From Candidatus Krumholzibacteriia bacterium (GTDB taxonomy: Bacteria; Krumholzibacteriota; Krumholzibacteriia; LZORAL124-64-63): DNA of 11,227 nt. A model generated the notes under the pieces. The model was not told the DNA's origin. It saw only the letters and a program-made list of their open reading frames with translations, and made no database searches. The stretch is from contig JADGEP010000088.1 in NCBI GenBank assembly GCA_016744275.1, positions 1 to 11,227 on the forward strand, in the 5' to 3' direction. A program made the translations under genes and the position numbers. Each line of letters opens with the position of its first letter. Position 1 is the stretch's first letter. Positions 1-6,120 of this stretch are shown here, one piece after another.

Positions 1-216
1 GCGCGCACAGCGACCTGGGTGGAAGAATTGCTCGGGCTGCTGGCCAGCGGAGAAATTGCGCCGGTGATTGACCAGGTGCTGCCTTTTTCGGCAGCCGCGG
101 CGGCCCATGACCGGCTTGAGGGCCGGCTCAATGTGGGCAAAGTCATCCTGGTCCCCGACGAGAGCCCCGGGGTTTCGGAACCAAAACTCGAAGCGGAAGA
201 AGCGCCCTTGTCGTGA
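1..216 (+). CDS. C-terminal end of an MDR-family (zinc-type alcohol dehydrogenase / quinone reductase) oxidoreductase, partial
   Basis: The reading frame is open from the first base of the window, so only the last 71 residues are present and the start lies upstream. The visible part has the typical end of medium-chain dehydrogenase/reductase proteins: a helix reading LLASGEIAPVIDQVLPF, then an AAAAAHDRLEGR helix, then NVGKVILVP, matching the family pattern in which an A-x-x-A-H helix precedes a final GKVVL strand. Such enzymes are cytosolic and use NAD(P)H to reduce quinones, enals or aldehydes. The cofactor-binding and catalytic parts are outside the window, so the substrate and any zinc site cannot be judged. 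About 15 acidic residues follow the domain. The stop codon overlaps the GTG start of the next gene by 4 nt, so the two are probably translationally coupled. Confidence 0.8.
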   Translation, partial: ARTATWVEELLGLLASGEIAPVIDQVLPFSAAAAAHDRLEGRLNVGKVILVPDESPGVSEPKLEAEEAPLS

Positions 217-953
217 AAGTTTCCGTTGCCATCATCACCAAAAACGCGGCGGTCGAGCTCGACCGTTGCTTGGCCTCGGCGGCGTTTGCTGACGAGGTGG
301 TGGTGCTGGATCAGCATAGCACGGACGAGACCGAGGCTGTTTGTGCCCGGCATGGAGCGCACCTGCATCAAAGCGAATGGCTGGGATTTGGGCCGACCAA
401 GCAAAAGGCCGTGGCCCTGTGCCGGAACGACTGGGTGCTGAGCCTGGATTCCGATGAAGAGGTCACGCCCGAATTGCGGGCGGCCATCGAAGCCTTGCCC
501 GAAGCCCCGGCTCAAGCCGCATTTGCCATCAATCGGCTGAGCCGGTTTTTGGGCAAATGGATCCGGCATTGTGGGTGGCACCCGGAGCATGTGGTGCGGT
601 TGTTTGATCGTCAGCGCGCAGGCTTCAATGACAAACCGGTGCACGAAGCGGTGGAAACCGAGGGAGTGGTGGGGCGCCTGCCAGGGTTGCTGAAACACTA
701 CACCTACGAAACCATGGAGCAGTACGTCTCCAAGCTGAATCGTTACACGACCCTGGCCGCCGAGCAGATGCATGCCGAAGGCCGAACGGTCAAACTTTGG
801 CAGGCCGTCATTCGGGCGGAGGCCACATTTTGGCGGATGTTCTTGCTCAAGGGCGGCATCCTGGACGGATGGACCGGCGCCGTATTGTGCTGGTCTTCGG
901 GATTCTATGTGTTGGCTAAATACGTCAAATTGTGGCGGATGGGGAAGCCGTGA
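213..953 (+). CDS. Family 2 glycosyltransferase, WaaE/KdtX-like (LPS core type)
   Basis: This 246-residue protein opens with the GT-A fold signature VSVAIITKNA. The nucleotide-sugar motif is DQHSTD at residues 33-38, and the metal-binding DSD is at 79-81, inside VLSLDSDEEV. These mark an inverting GT2 enzyme. Length, the LxxCLxS helix and a C-terminal hydrophobic, aromatic stretch (about residues 218-240) fit the WaaE/KdtX group, which adds a glucose-type sugar to LPS inner-core heptose on the cytoplasmic face of the inner membrane. GTG at 213 is preferred because it overlaps the previous stop as GTGA and gives MKVSVAIITKN, a normal N-terminus. The gene ends in another GTGA overlap with a GT9 gene, which supports a joint role in lipid-linked glycan assembly. 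The acceptor and sugar donor are inferred from family only. Confidence 0.88.
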   Translation: MKVSVAIITKNAAVELDRCLASAAFADEVVVLDQHSTDETEAVCARHGAHLHQSEWLGFGPTKQKAVALCRNDWVLSLDSDEEVTPELRAAIEALPEAPAQAAFAINRLSRFLGKWIRHCGWHPEHVVRLFDRQRAGFNDKPVHEAVETEGVVGRLPGLLKHYTYETMEQYVSKLNRYTTLAAEQMHAEGRTVKLWQAVIRAEATFWRMFLLKGGILDGWTGAVLCWSSGFYVLAKYVKLWRMGKP

Positions 954-1996
954 AAATCCTGGTGACCCGCACGGACCGCCTTGGGGATCTGGTTCTCACG
1001 CTGCCGGTATTTGAGTCCTTGAAAACGGCCTGTCCCGATTGGGAGATCCACGCCATGGTGGCCCCCGGGGCGGTGCCCCTGGTGGAAAACGACCCGCATT
1101 TGTCGCGGGTTTGGCAGTGGCGTGAAGATTTGCCTGCCGATGAACAGGCCGCTTTGCGGGCAGAGCTGGCCGCCGAAGGGTTTGGCGCCGCAGTGATGGT
1201 TCAGTACCGGCGCGAGTTGGCAAAACTATTGCGCAAAGCAGGCATCGGCCATCGCTATGGGCCCTGGTCGAAGTGGTCCAGTTGGTTCCAGTTGAACCGT
1301 GGTGTGCGGCAGAACCGTTCCGGTGGCCAGAACCATGAAATGGATTTTAATCTGCAGTTGGCCAGGCGCCTGCTCAGTGACGAAGGCCATGAGGAGATCC
1401 CGGTGCCCGGGCCACGGCTCTATTTGACGGCGGCCCAGAAGCAGGTGGCGCGGGATTTTCGCGCCCACCATGGCGAAGGTCGTTTCGTTTTTATCCACCC
1501 GGGATCGGGCGGTTCGGCTCTGAATTGGGAACCGGAGCGATTCGCTGCCGTTGCCAATTTGCTGGCGGCCGATCGTGGCTGTCGGGTCTTTGTCACCGGA
1601 GCCGGTCCCGATGCCGCTGTCGTGGCCGAAGTCGCCATTCACCTGCACGCGGCTGTGGGCGTTTTGCTGGACAAATTCAATCTCCGGGAATTCCTGGGTG
1701 TGTTGTCGGCGGGAGACCTCTTTGTTGGACCCTCCACGGGGCCCTTGCACTTGGCGGCGGCGCTGGGTGTGCCGACCGTGGGACTGTTTCCGCCCGTGCG
1801 TACGATGCATCCCAACCGCTGGGGCCCGCGCAGCTTCATGGGCCCCCTGGGGCGCGATCTGGTGCCCGACCTGGAATGCCCGGCGCGGCGGGTGTGTCGC
1901 GAAAAACGTTGTGATTTTTTCAACTGCATGAGTGAATTGCGGACAGAGTCTGTTCTGGCCGCCGCCCGTAAGATTTTGGGTTCGGAGCTCGTTTGA
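950..1996 (+). CDS. Family 9 glycosyltransferase, LPS heptosyltransferase-like
   Basis: The 348-residue protein begins MKILVTRTDRLGDLVLTLP, the classic N-terminus of GT9 ADP-heptose:LPS heptosyltransferases (WaaC/WaaF/WaaQ group). The donor-binding C-terminal half shows HPGSGG at residues 183-188 and GPSTGPLHLAAALGVP from 260, both family hallmarks. Four cysteines near the end (310, 316, 321, 326) match the Cys-rich tail seen in several GT9 members. GTG at 950 is chosen over an in-frame GTG at 932 because it starts exactly at the conserved MKILV and overlaps the upstream stop as GTGA. The enzyme would act at the inner-membrane cytoplasmic face to extend LPS or a related heptose-containing glycan. 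With the upstream GT2 it probably forms a small core-assembly pair. The exact sugar is not provable here. Confidence 0.9.
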   Translation: MKILVTRTDRLGDLVLTLPVFESLKTACPDWEIHAMVAPGAVPLVENDPHLSRVWQWREDLPADEQAALRAELAAEGFGAAVMVQYRRELAKLLRKAGIGHRYGPWSKWSSWFQLNRGVRQNRSGGQNHEMDFNLQLARRLLSDEGHEEIPVPGPRLYLTAAQKQVARDFRAHHGEGRFVFIHPGSGGSALNWEPERFAAVANLLAADRGCRVFVTGAGPDAAVVAEVAIHLHAAVGVLLDKFNLREFLGVLSAGDLFVGPSTGPLHLAAALGVPTVGLFPPVRTMHPNRWGPRSFMGPLGRDLVPDLECPARRVCREKRCDFFNCMSELRTESVLAAARKILGSELV

Positions 1997-2009
1997 GAGC
2001 GTCCGCCCG

Positions 2010-2015
2010 AGGAGG
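2010..2015 (+). promoter_or_regulatory. Shine-Dalgarno site that fixes a TTG start
   Basis: A perfect AGGAGG lies 7 nt before the TTG at 2023. An in-frame ATG at 2017 is only 1 nt from this site, and the TTG at 1993 lies upstream of it. Spacing therefore favours TTG 2023 as the start of the OmpA-domain gene, which also yields a clean signal peptide. Confidence 0.65.
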
Positions 2016-2022
2016 AATGGTT

Positions 2023-3123
2023 TTGAAAGCGTTCACCGCACCTTGCCGCCAACAGATTGCACTGGTTGGCCTCTTGCTGGGACTTATGGTCCTGGCGCCT
2101 TCTGCCTGGGCCCAAGGCTCGGGCCAGGATTCCGCCCGGGTTGAAGAATTGCGCGACGGGATGGATCTGGCCAAGAAGAACGGCGCCAAGGGGCAGTTGC
2201 CCCACGCGTGGTGGGATCTGGACAATCGCCTGGATGAAGCCAAGAAAAACGGCGCCACAGATGCTCAATGGCAATCGCTCGAAACAGATGTGCAACGGCT
2301 GCAAAATGCCGCCGCATTCGTGGCCAAAATGCGGCAACAAAAAAGCGGAATGGAGGCGTTGTTGGGACGTTTTGATCAGTCCCTCGAGGAAATCGCGGCT
2401 CTCTATGGCGTCCGGACTGATCCCATATTGTCGGGGCAACGGGCCGCAGAGGATTTGCTCGAAAACCTGAGCCAATCAAATTTCGAACGCCAGGTTCAGA
2501 TCGATTCTCTGTCGGTCACCAACCGGCGGTTGCAGGAGACGGTGGCCAACAAGGTTGTATATCAGGATTCCATGATCACCGCCCTGCAGGTTGAAGTCAG
2601 CGCCTTGCGTCAGAAGCTCTGGGAGACGGAATTACGGGCCGGTGTGGCCGAAGCCGACCGCTCGGCCGCCGAAAACGTGCTCAGCCAAAAGCAGGCCCGA
2701 GAAGCGGCCATCGCCGGATTGCGGGCCTCATTTGGTCCCGATGAAGCCGAAGTGCTGCTCACTCCCGACGGCACCATTGTCATGCGGGTGTTTGGCTTGT
2801 CGTTTGGCGTGGGCAGTGCCGATTTGAAGTCTGGTCAGCAAGCCTTGATCACCAAAGTGGCGGCAGCCGTGCAGCAATTTCCCGAAGGGGAAGTGCGCAT
2901 CGAAGGGCACACGGATGATACCGGCAGCCGGGATGCCAATCTGCGGTTGTCCCGCCGGAGAGCTGAAACAGTCGCGCGCAAGCTTGAAGAGGACCTGGGC
3001 CTGGCTCCTGATACCGTGATTACCGAGGGAATTGGCCCGGATCGCCCCATTGCCCTTAACAGCACGTCCGAGGGGCGTGCGCGCAATCGCCGCATCGATG
3101 TGGTGATCGCCGGCGGGTCTTGA
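2023..3123 (+). CDS. Periplasmic OmpA-family peptidoglycan-binding protein with a long helical N-terminal region
   Basis: From TTG 2023 the protein has 366 residues. It begins MKAFTAPCRQQ, followed by a hydrophobic core and a likely signal-peptidase I site after PSAWA (about residue 30). Residues about 35-245 are charged and predicted helical or coiled-coil. They include a 23-residue period marked by AKKNGA twice, whose DNA copies (2170-2188 and 2239-2257) differ at one of 19 bases. The last 115 or so residues are an OmpA C-terminal domain with GHTDDTG; D298 and R313 match the diaminopimelate-binding Asp and Arg of OmpA by their 15-residue spacing. No beta-barrel is apparent, so this is probably a soluble or coiled-coil wall anchor that links the envelope to peptidoglycan. 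It lies 26 nt after the GT9 gene and is probably in the same transcript. Confidence 0.88.
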   Translation: MKAFTAPCRQQIALVGLLLGLMVLAPSAWAQGSGQDSARVEELRDGMDLAKKNGAKGQLPHAWWDLDNRLDEAKKNGATDAQWQSLETDVQRLQNAAAFVAKMRQQKSGMEALLGRFDQSLEEIAALYGVRTDPILSGQRAAEDLLENLSQSNFERQVQIDSLSVTNRRLQETVANKVVYQDSMITALQVEVSALRQKLWETELRAGVAEADRSAAENVLSQKQAREAAIAGLRASFGPDEAEVLLTPDGTIVMRVFGLSFGVGSADLKSGQQALITKVAAAVQQFPEGEVRIEGHTDDTGSRDANLRLSRRRAETVARKLEEDLGLAPDTVITEGIGPDRPIALNSTSEGRARNRRIDVVIAGGS

Positions 3124-3143
3124 AATGATGGGCGCCGCTGAAT

Positions 3144-3171
3144 TTGACATTCGGCGTTCCATGGATACTTT
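3144..3171 (+). promoter_or_regulatory. Candidate sigma70-type promoter for mscS
   Basis: A perfect -35 hexamer TTGACA (3144-3149) is followed after 16 nt by TACTTT (3166-3171), a 3/6 match to TATAAT. GATACT at 3164-3169 is a 4/6 match but with only a 14-nt spacer. It lies in the gap between the OmpA-domain gene and mscS, which would leave a leader of about 70 nt. Seen by eye only. Confidence 0.4.
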
Positions 3172-3192
3172 TTGCGACTGAATCATCGTTCC

Positions 3193-3234
3193 GGAGATCA
3201 TATCTCCTCATTTTAACTTCTGCACATCTGCAGA
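3193..3234 (+). promoter_or_regulatory. Two small hairpins in the mscS leader
   Basis: GGAGAT-cat-ATCTCC (3193-3207) and TCTGCA-catc-TGCAGA (3219-3234) are perfect 6-bp stems with 3- and 4-nt loops. TTTT at 3211-3214 follows the first stem closely, so that stem could be a weak terminator for the upstream operon. The second ends 3 nt before the GGAGGG ribosome site (3238-3243) and could affect mscS translation. Both stems are short, so a role is uncertain. Confidence 0.35.
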
Positions 3235-3250
3235 TTCGGAGGGAATCATC

Positions 3251-4120
3251 ATGATGTCATTTCTTGCTCAGGCCGATGCCGCTCAAAACGCGGTCGATCC
3301 GGATCTGTGGCTGCAGGCGCTTGATTATCTGAAAACCGAAGGACCAGCCATTGGCCTGAAGGTGCTCGGCGCCGTGGCTATCCTGATCATCGGTAGCATG
3401 ATCGCCAAGGCCGTGCGCGGTGGCGTGAAGAAAGTGATGCTGTCTCGTGGCGTGGACCCCAGCCTGGTCGGCTTTGTCGGCAGCCTGGCTTATTTTGCGC
3501 TGATGGCCTTCACTGTTATCGCAACCGTGGGGCAGTTTGGAGTCCAGACCGCCAGTTTTGTCGCGATCTTGGGTGCTGCGGGTTTTGCCGTGGGCATGGC
3601 GCTTCAGGGTACGCTGGCCAACTTCGCCTCTGGCGTGATGATCCTGCTGTTCCGCCCCTTCACCACCGGTGACGTGGTCGAAGCCGCTGGCGTCAAGGGC
3701 AAGGTCGTGGACATCGCCATTTTCAGCACCACCATCAATACGCCTGACAACGTGCGCATCATCGTGCCCAATGGCCAACTGTACGGCGGCATCATCAAGA
3801 ATTTCAACGGCTACGATACTCGCCGGGTTGATATGGTGATGGGCATCGGTTACGGCGCGGACATCGATCAGGCCATGCAAATCCTGACAGACCTTTGCGC
3901 CAATGACAGCCGAATCCTGAAGGATCCGGACGTGACCATTGCCGTTTCTGAGCTGGCCGATTCCAGCGTGAATATTATCGTGCGCCCCTGGGTAAGCAGC
4001 GGCGATTACTGGAATGTATTCTTCGACATGCAGAAAAACACCAAGCAGGCTTTCGACGCGGCCGGAATCGATATTCCGTACCCGCAGACGGTCGTGCACC
4101 TGAACAAAGTGGACGCCTAG
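3251..4120 (+). CDS. mscS: Small-conductance mechanosensitive channel MscS
   Basis: The 289-residue protein matches E. coli MscS in length (286) and layout. A short N-terminal stretch leads to TM1 (about 33-52), TM2 (about 73-93) and the pore helix TM3 (about 101-134). TM3 carries the Gly/Ala-rich GAAGFAVGMALQG and LANFASGVMILLFRPF, followed by FTTGDVVE and the cytoplasmic cage with IFSTTINTPD and IIVPNG. The two pore-constriction leucines of E. coli (L105, L109) correspond to F112 and M116 here. As a homoheptamer in the inner membrane it would open under membrane tension and release solutes on hypo-osmotic shock. ATG 3251 has GGAGGG 7 nt upstream; a second ATG at 3254 is possible. The gene is followed after 27 nt by a DUF3078-like gene, so they are probably co-transcribed. 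Confidence 0.95.
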   Translation: MMSFLAQADAAQNAVDPDLWLQALDYLKTEGPAIGLKVLGAVAILIIGSMIAKAVRGGVKKVMLSRGVDPSLVGFVGSLAYFALMAFTVIATVGQFGVQTASFVAILGAAGFAVGMALQGTLANFASGVMILLFRPFTTGDVVEAAGVKGKVVDIAIFSTTINTPDNVRIIVPNGQLYGGIIKNFNGYDTRRVDMVMGIGYGADIDQAMQILTDLCANDSRILKDPDVTIAVSELADSSVNIIVRPWVSSGDYWNVFFDMQKNTKQAFDAAGIDIPYPQTVVHLNKVDA

Positions 4121-4147
4121 TTGTCTCGTTTTCCAAGGAGGATGGAA

Positions 4148-5173
4148 ATGATGAATCGCAAGTTTTTAACGGGGGCATTGCTCGCCGTGGTCCTGATGGT
4201 GGCTGGTTCGGTGCCGGTCATGGCCCAGGACGAACAGCCAATCGGCGTGTGGCAGAAGGAAATCAAGATTGGCTTGAACATTCTGCAGAGCTCATACAGC
4301 GAAAATTGGAATGGCGGCGAAAAGGGTTCGGCGGTTTGGACCGGCAACCTGGATGCCCGTTTCGAGAAGAACTTTTCGCAGTCGGCCAACTGGCGCAATA
4401 CGTTGAAGTTGGCCTATGGCCAGACCCATAACCAGGAACGCGACGCCCAGGGCGACCTGTTCTGGAAGCGTCCGGACAAGTCCGACGATATGATCGATTT
4501 CGAGAGCATGTTCCGCTGGAAAATGAGCAGCGGGTGGGATCCCTTCGTGGCGTTGAACTTCACTTCGCTCTTCCAGGACCAGAATGATGCCCAAGGCCGG
4601 GACATCAACCTGAACCCGATGACGTTCAAGGAGTCGGCTGGTATCTCGCGCATTTTCATGGAAACCGAAAAGCGCAAGTTGATGACGCGTGCCGGTGTGG
4701 CCTTCATCCAGAACAGCCGCAAGTATTTCCCGGCTGATCTGCCTTCGCTGGACACCGAGTCGGAATCCTCCAACGGCATTGCCGCGGAATGGATCACCGA
4801 GTACATGGCGATCGTCTTAAACGACCGCGTGAACTGGGAGTCGAAATTGACGATGAGCTTGCCGCTCAGCTATTCGATCAAATCCGATTTCGAAGACGGT
4901 TTCACCTCGGTTGGCGAGCTTCCCGAAGACATCGCCGACTACACCTCGGCGGTGGACGTGGACTGGGACAATACCTTTACCACAAACATCACCAAGGCGA
5001 TCTCGGTGAAGTTGTTCGTGCGTTGGGTGTATGACAAATACGACAACACTGTCGCCCCGGTGGTTGATGAAACCGGCGCCCTGGTCAATGAGGCCGACGT
5101 GTTCCGTGCCATCCGCAAGGCGGGGCAATTCAAGCAGACTCTGGCGCTTGGATTTGGGTATACGTTTAACTAG
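4148..5173 (+). CDS. DUF3078-like exported protein, probable outer-membrane beta-barrel
   Basis: The 341-residue protein starts MMNRKFLTGALLAVV with a signal peptide likely cut after PVMA (about residue 25). The start at 4148 is set by AAGGAGG at 4135-4141 with 6 nt spacing; ATG 4151 is equally usable, while TTG 4121 and ATG 4142 are not supported. The mature part has the pattern of DUF3078 proteins: an early GLNILQSSYSENWNGG, then many alternating amphipathic strands rich in Trp, Phe and Tyr, ending LALGFGYTFN, as expected of a beta-barrel. Members of this family are of unknown function and are known mainly from Bacteroidota and relatives. It lies downstream of mscS in a likely operon, so an envelope or osmotic-stress role is a guess. 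Its stop codon is the first part of a long inverted repeat. Confidence 0.75.
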   Translation: MMNRKFLTGALLAVVLMVAGSVPVMAQDEQPIGVWQKEIKIGLNILQSSYSENWNGGEKGSAVWTGNLDARFEKNFSQSANWRNTLKLAYGQTHNQERDAQGDLFWKRPDKSDDMIDFESMFRWKMSSGWDPFVALNFTSLFQDQNDAQGRDINLNPMTFKESAGISRIFMETEKRKLMTRAGVAFIQNSRKYFPADLPSLDTESESSNGIAAEWITEYMAIVLNDRVNWESKLTMSLPLSYSIKSDFEDGFTSVGELPEDIADYTSAVDVDWDNTFTTNITKAISVKLFVRWVYDKYDNTVAPVVDETGALVNEADVFRAIRKAGQFKQTLALGFGYTFN

Positions 5174-5301
5174 GCGGTTGCGGGGGTTGGTGGGGACGCG
5201 GGGCAGCCACATCGTGTGGCTGCCCCGCTTGCGTTCCGGTCTGCTCCGCCCTCCTGGCTCCGCAAACCTCCACGACATCCCACCAACCCCCACAACCGCC
5301 T
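5172..5301 (+). repeat. Nested-palindrome 3'-end element, copy A
   Basis: Outer arms 5172-5194 and 5279-5301 pair over 23 bp with one mismatch (5181/5292). Three nt inside the left arm sits a perfect inner hairpin (5198-5228), then a 50-nt core (5229-5278). The left arm starts inside the TAG stop of the DUF3078-like gene, so the element forms that gene's 3' end. The core, the GGGGTTGGTG arm segment, the GGGGAC before the inner hairpin and the ATCGT loop all recur, reverse-complemented, in copy B at 5374-5530. The core identity is about 35 of 49 aligned positions with a one-base gap (hand count). I do not recognise the family. Confidence 0.8.
5198..5228 (+). terminator. Inner hairpin of copy A, terminator-like
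   Basis: GCGGGGCAGCCAC and GTGGCTGCCCCGC form 13 perfect GC-rich pairs around ATCGT (14 pairs if the loop-closing A-T is counted). It lies 25 nt after the DUF3078-like stop codon. The downstream bases TTGCGTT are only weakly T-rich, so intrinsic termination is likely but not textbook. Confidence 0.6.
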
Positions 5302-5373
5302 GGTTGCGTCGCGGACCCTCGCAATGGGGGCGTTTTAGAAGGACGGGTGTCTTGTTCAGCCAGCAGCGAGCTC
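5302..5373. other. Spacer between the two elements
   Basis: This 72-nt spacer completes the gene-free stretch 5174-5536. It shows no supported gene, promoter or further long palindrome. GGTTGCG at its left edge repeats a piece of the copy A left arm, and TTCAGC at 5355-5360 repeats the start of the copy B arm, which may be debris of insertion or chance. Confidence 0.5.
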
Positions 5374-5530
5374 TTCAGCTTCCGGTCCTGATTTGGGGTT
5401 GGTGGTGGGGCGTCACGCAGGGGTGCGTAGCCAGGGATGGCGGAGCGGCCCGTAGTGCGAAGAAAGCCGGGGCACGAGGCCCCGGCTTTCTGTCCCCATC
5501 ACCAACCCCAAATCAGGATCGGAAGCTGAA
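5374..5530 (-). repeat. Nested-palindrome 3'-end element, copy B
   Basis: Outer arms 5374-5410 and 5494-5530 pair over 37 bp with only two differences, both able to form G-U wobble pairs when one strand is transcribed. Read on the minus strand the order is the same as in copy A: outer arm ending GGGGAC, a 13-bp inner hairpin with loop CTCGT, a 50-nt core, closing arm with CCACCAACCCC. The first minus-strand arm begins 6 nt after the stop of the isochorismatase-like gene, so it again forms a gene's 3' end. The outer 20 or so bp of the arms and the inner stem have no sequence match to copy A, although pairing is kept. Confidence 0.8.
5461..5491 (-). terminator. Inner hairpin of copy B, intrinsic terminator-like
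   Basis: AGAAAGCCGGGGC and GCCCCGGCTTTCT form 13 perfect pairs around a CTCGT loop (minus-strand reading). The 3' side runs on as CTTTCTTC, so with the A-rich 5' side it resembles an intrinsic terminator for the minus-strand isochorismatase operon, about 45 nt after its stop. Confidence 0.65.
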
Positions 5531-5536
5531 AAACAC

Positions 5537-6103
5537 CTACTCTTTCAACAAAGCCGCCACGTCCTTGAACTGCGCTGTTCCGGCCTTGCCAAGAATTTCG
5601 AACATGAGCATCTGGGCGCCCATGCTTTGCACGCCAAGCTCGGCCATGCGGCGCAGGCCGATGTCACGGTTGGCCGCCGAGCATGAACTGACGGTGTCAA
5701 CGGCTACCGAAACCTGCTTGCCCTGCCGCAACATGTCGAAGGCGGTTTGGTAGATGCAAACGTGGGCCTCGATACCGCAGAGAATGATTTGGTCGCGGGC
5801 CGAATCGTTGATGGCCTTGTTGAAAGGCGCGCATCCGGCACAGCTGAAATCGATCTTTTCGATGGGTGCAAAAGAGCTGTGCAGATTGCGGATTTCCGGC
5901 ACGGTGACGCCCAGACCGCGGGGGTAGTGTTCGGTCGTGATGATGGGTATTTCCAGTTGTTGGCAAAAGCGAATCAGGCGCTCGGTGACAGCCAGCACCT
6001 GGTCCATGCCATGAATGATGTCCCGGAATTTTTCCTGCAGGTCAACCACGACCAGAACCGTGCGGTCGATGGTCAGGCGGTCAGGCAGATTCGACTTGTT
6101 CAT
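5537..6103 (-). CDS. Isochorismatase-family cysteine hydrolase (ISOC/YcaC-like)
   Basis: The 188-residue protein has the catalytic triad of the isochorismatase-like fold: D21 in VLVVVDLQEKF, K83 in IEKIDFS, and C116 in LCGIEAHVCIYQTA. The segment TEHYPRGLGVTVPEI resembles the eukaryotic ISOC1/ISOC2 and bacterial YcaC branch rather than EntB or nicotinamidase. Substrates in that branch are mostly unknown, so only a cytosolic hydrolase or amidase role can be claimed; no signal peptide is present. ATG 6103 is preferred because AAAGGA (6112-6117) lies 8 nt upstream; longer readings would overlap the preceding gene. It starts 17 nt after the stop of a PLD-like lipoprotein gene and is probably co-transcribed with it. 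Its 3' end carries repeat element copy B. Confidence 0.88.
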   Translation of the reverse strand: MNKSNLPDRLTIDRTVLVVVDLQEKFRDIIHGMDQVLAVTERLIRFCQQLEIPIITTEHYPRGLGVTVPEIRNLHSSFAPIEKIDFSCAGCAPFNKAINDSARDQIILCGIEAHVCIYQTAFDMLRQGKQVSVAVDTVSSCSAANRDIGLRRMAELGVQSMGAQMLMFEILGKAGTAQFKDVAALLKE

Positions 6104-6120
6104 CAGCGGTGTCCTTTCGC

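Noticed and set aside
1226..2475. Long minus-strand open frames antisense to the GT9 and OmpA-domain genes
   Set aside because: They overlap strongly supported plus-strand genes and their translations show no recognisable domain.
3257..4099. 280-codon open frame on the minus strand within mscS
   Set aside because: Composition is His/Asp/Gly-rich shadow sequence, fully antisense to a well-conserved MscS, with no family motif.
5172..5301. Integron attC-like cassette site, because a variable palindrome starts right at a stop codon and GTTTAAC lies at 5164-5170
   Set aside because: No matching GTTRRRY partner at the far end, the two copies face opposite ways on convergent genes, and no integrase is visible.
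5172..5530. CRISPR-like repeats
   Set aside because: Only two copies, in opposite orientations, with nested palindromes; no repeat-spacer periodicity or cas gene.
5031..5753. Plus-strand open frame spanning the DUF3078-like 3' end, both palindromes and the isochorismatase 3' end
   Set aside because: It runs through two inverted repeats and antisense to a gene with an intact catalytic triad; low-complexity shadow.
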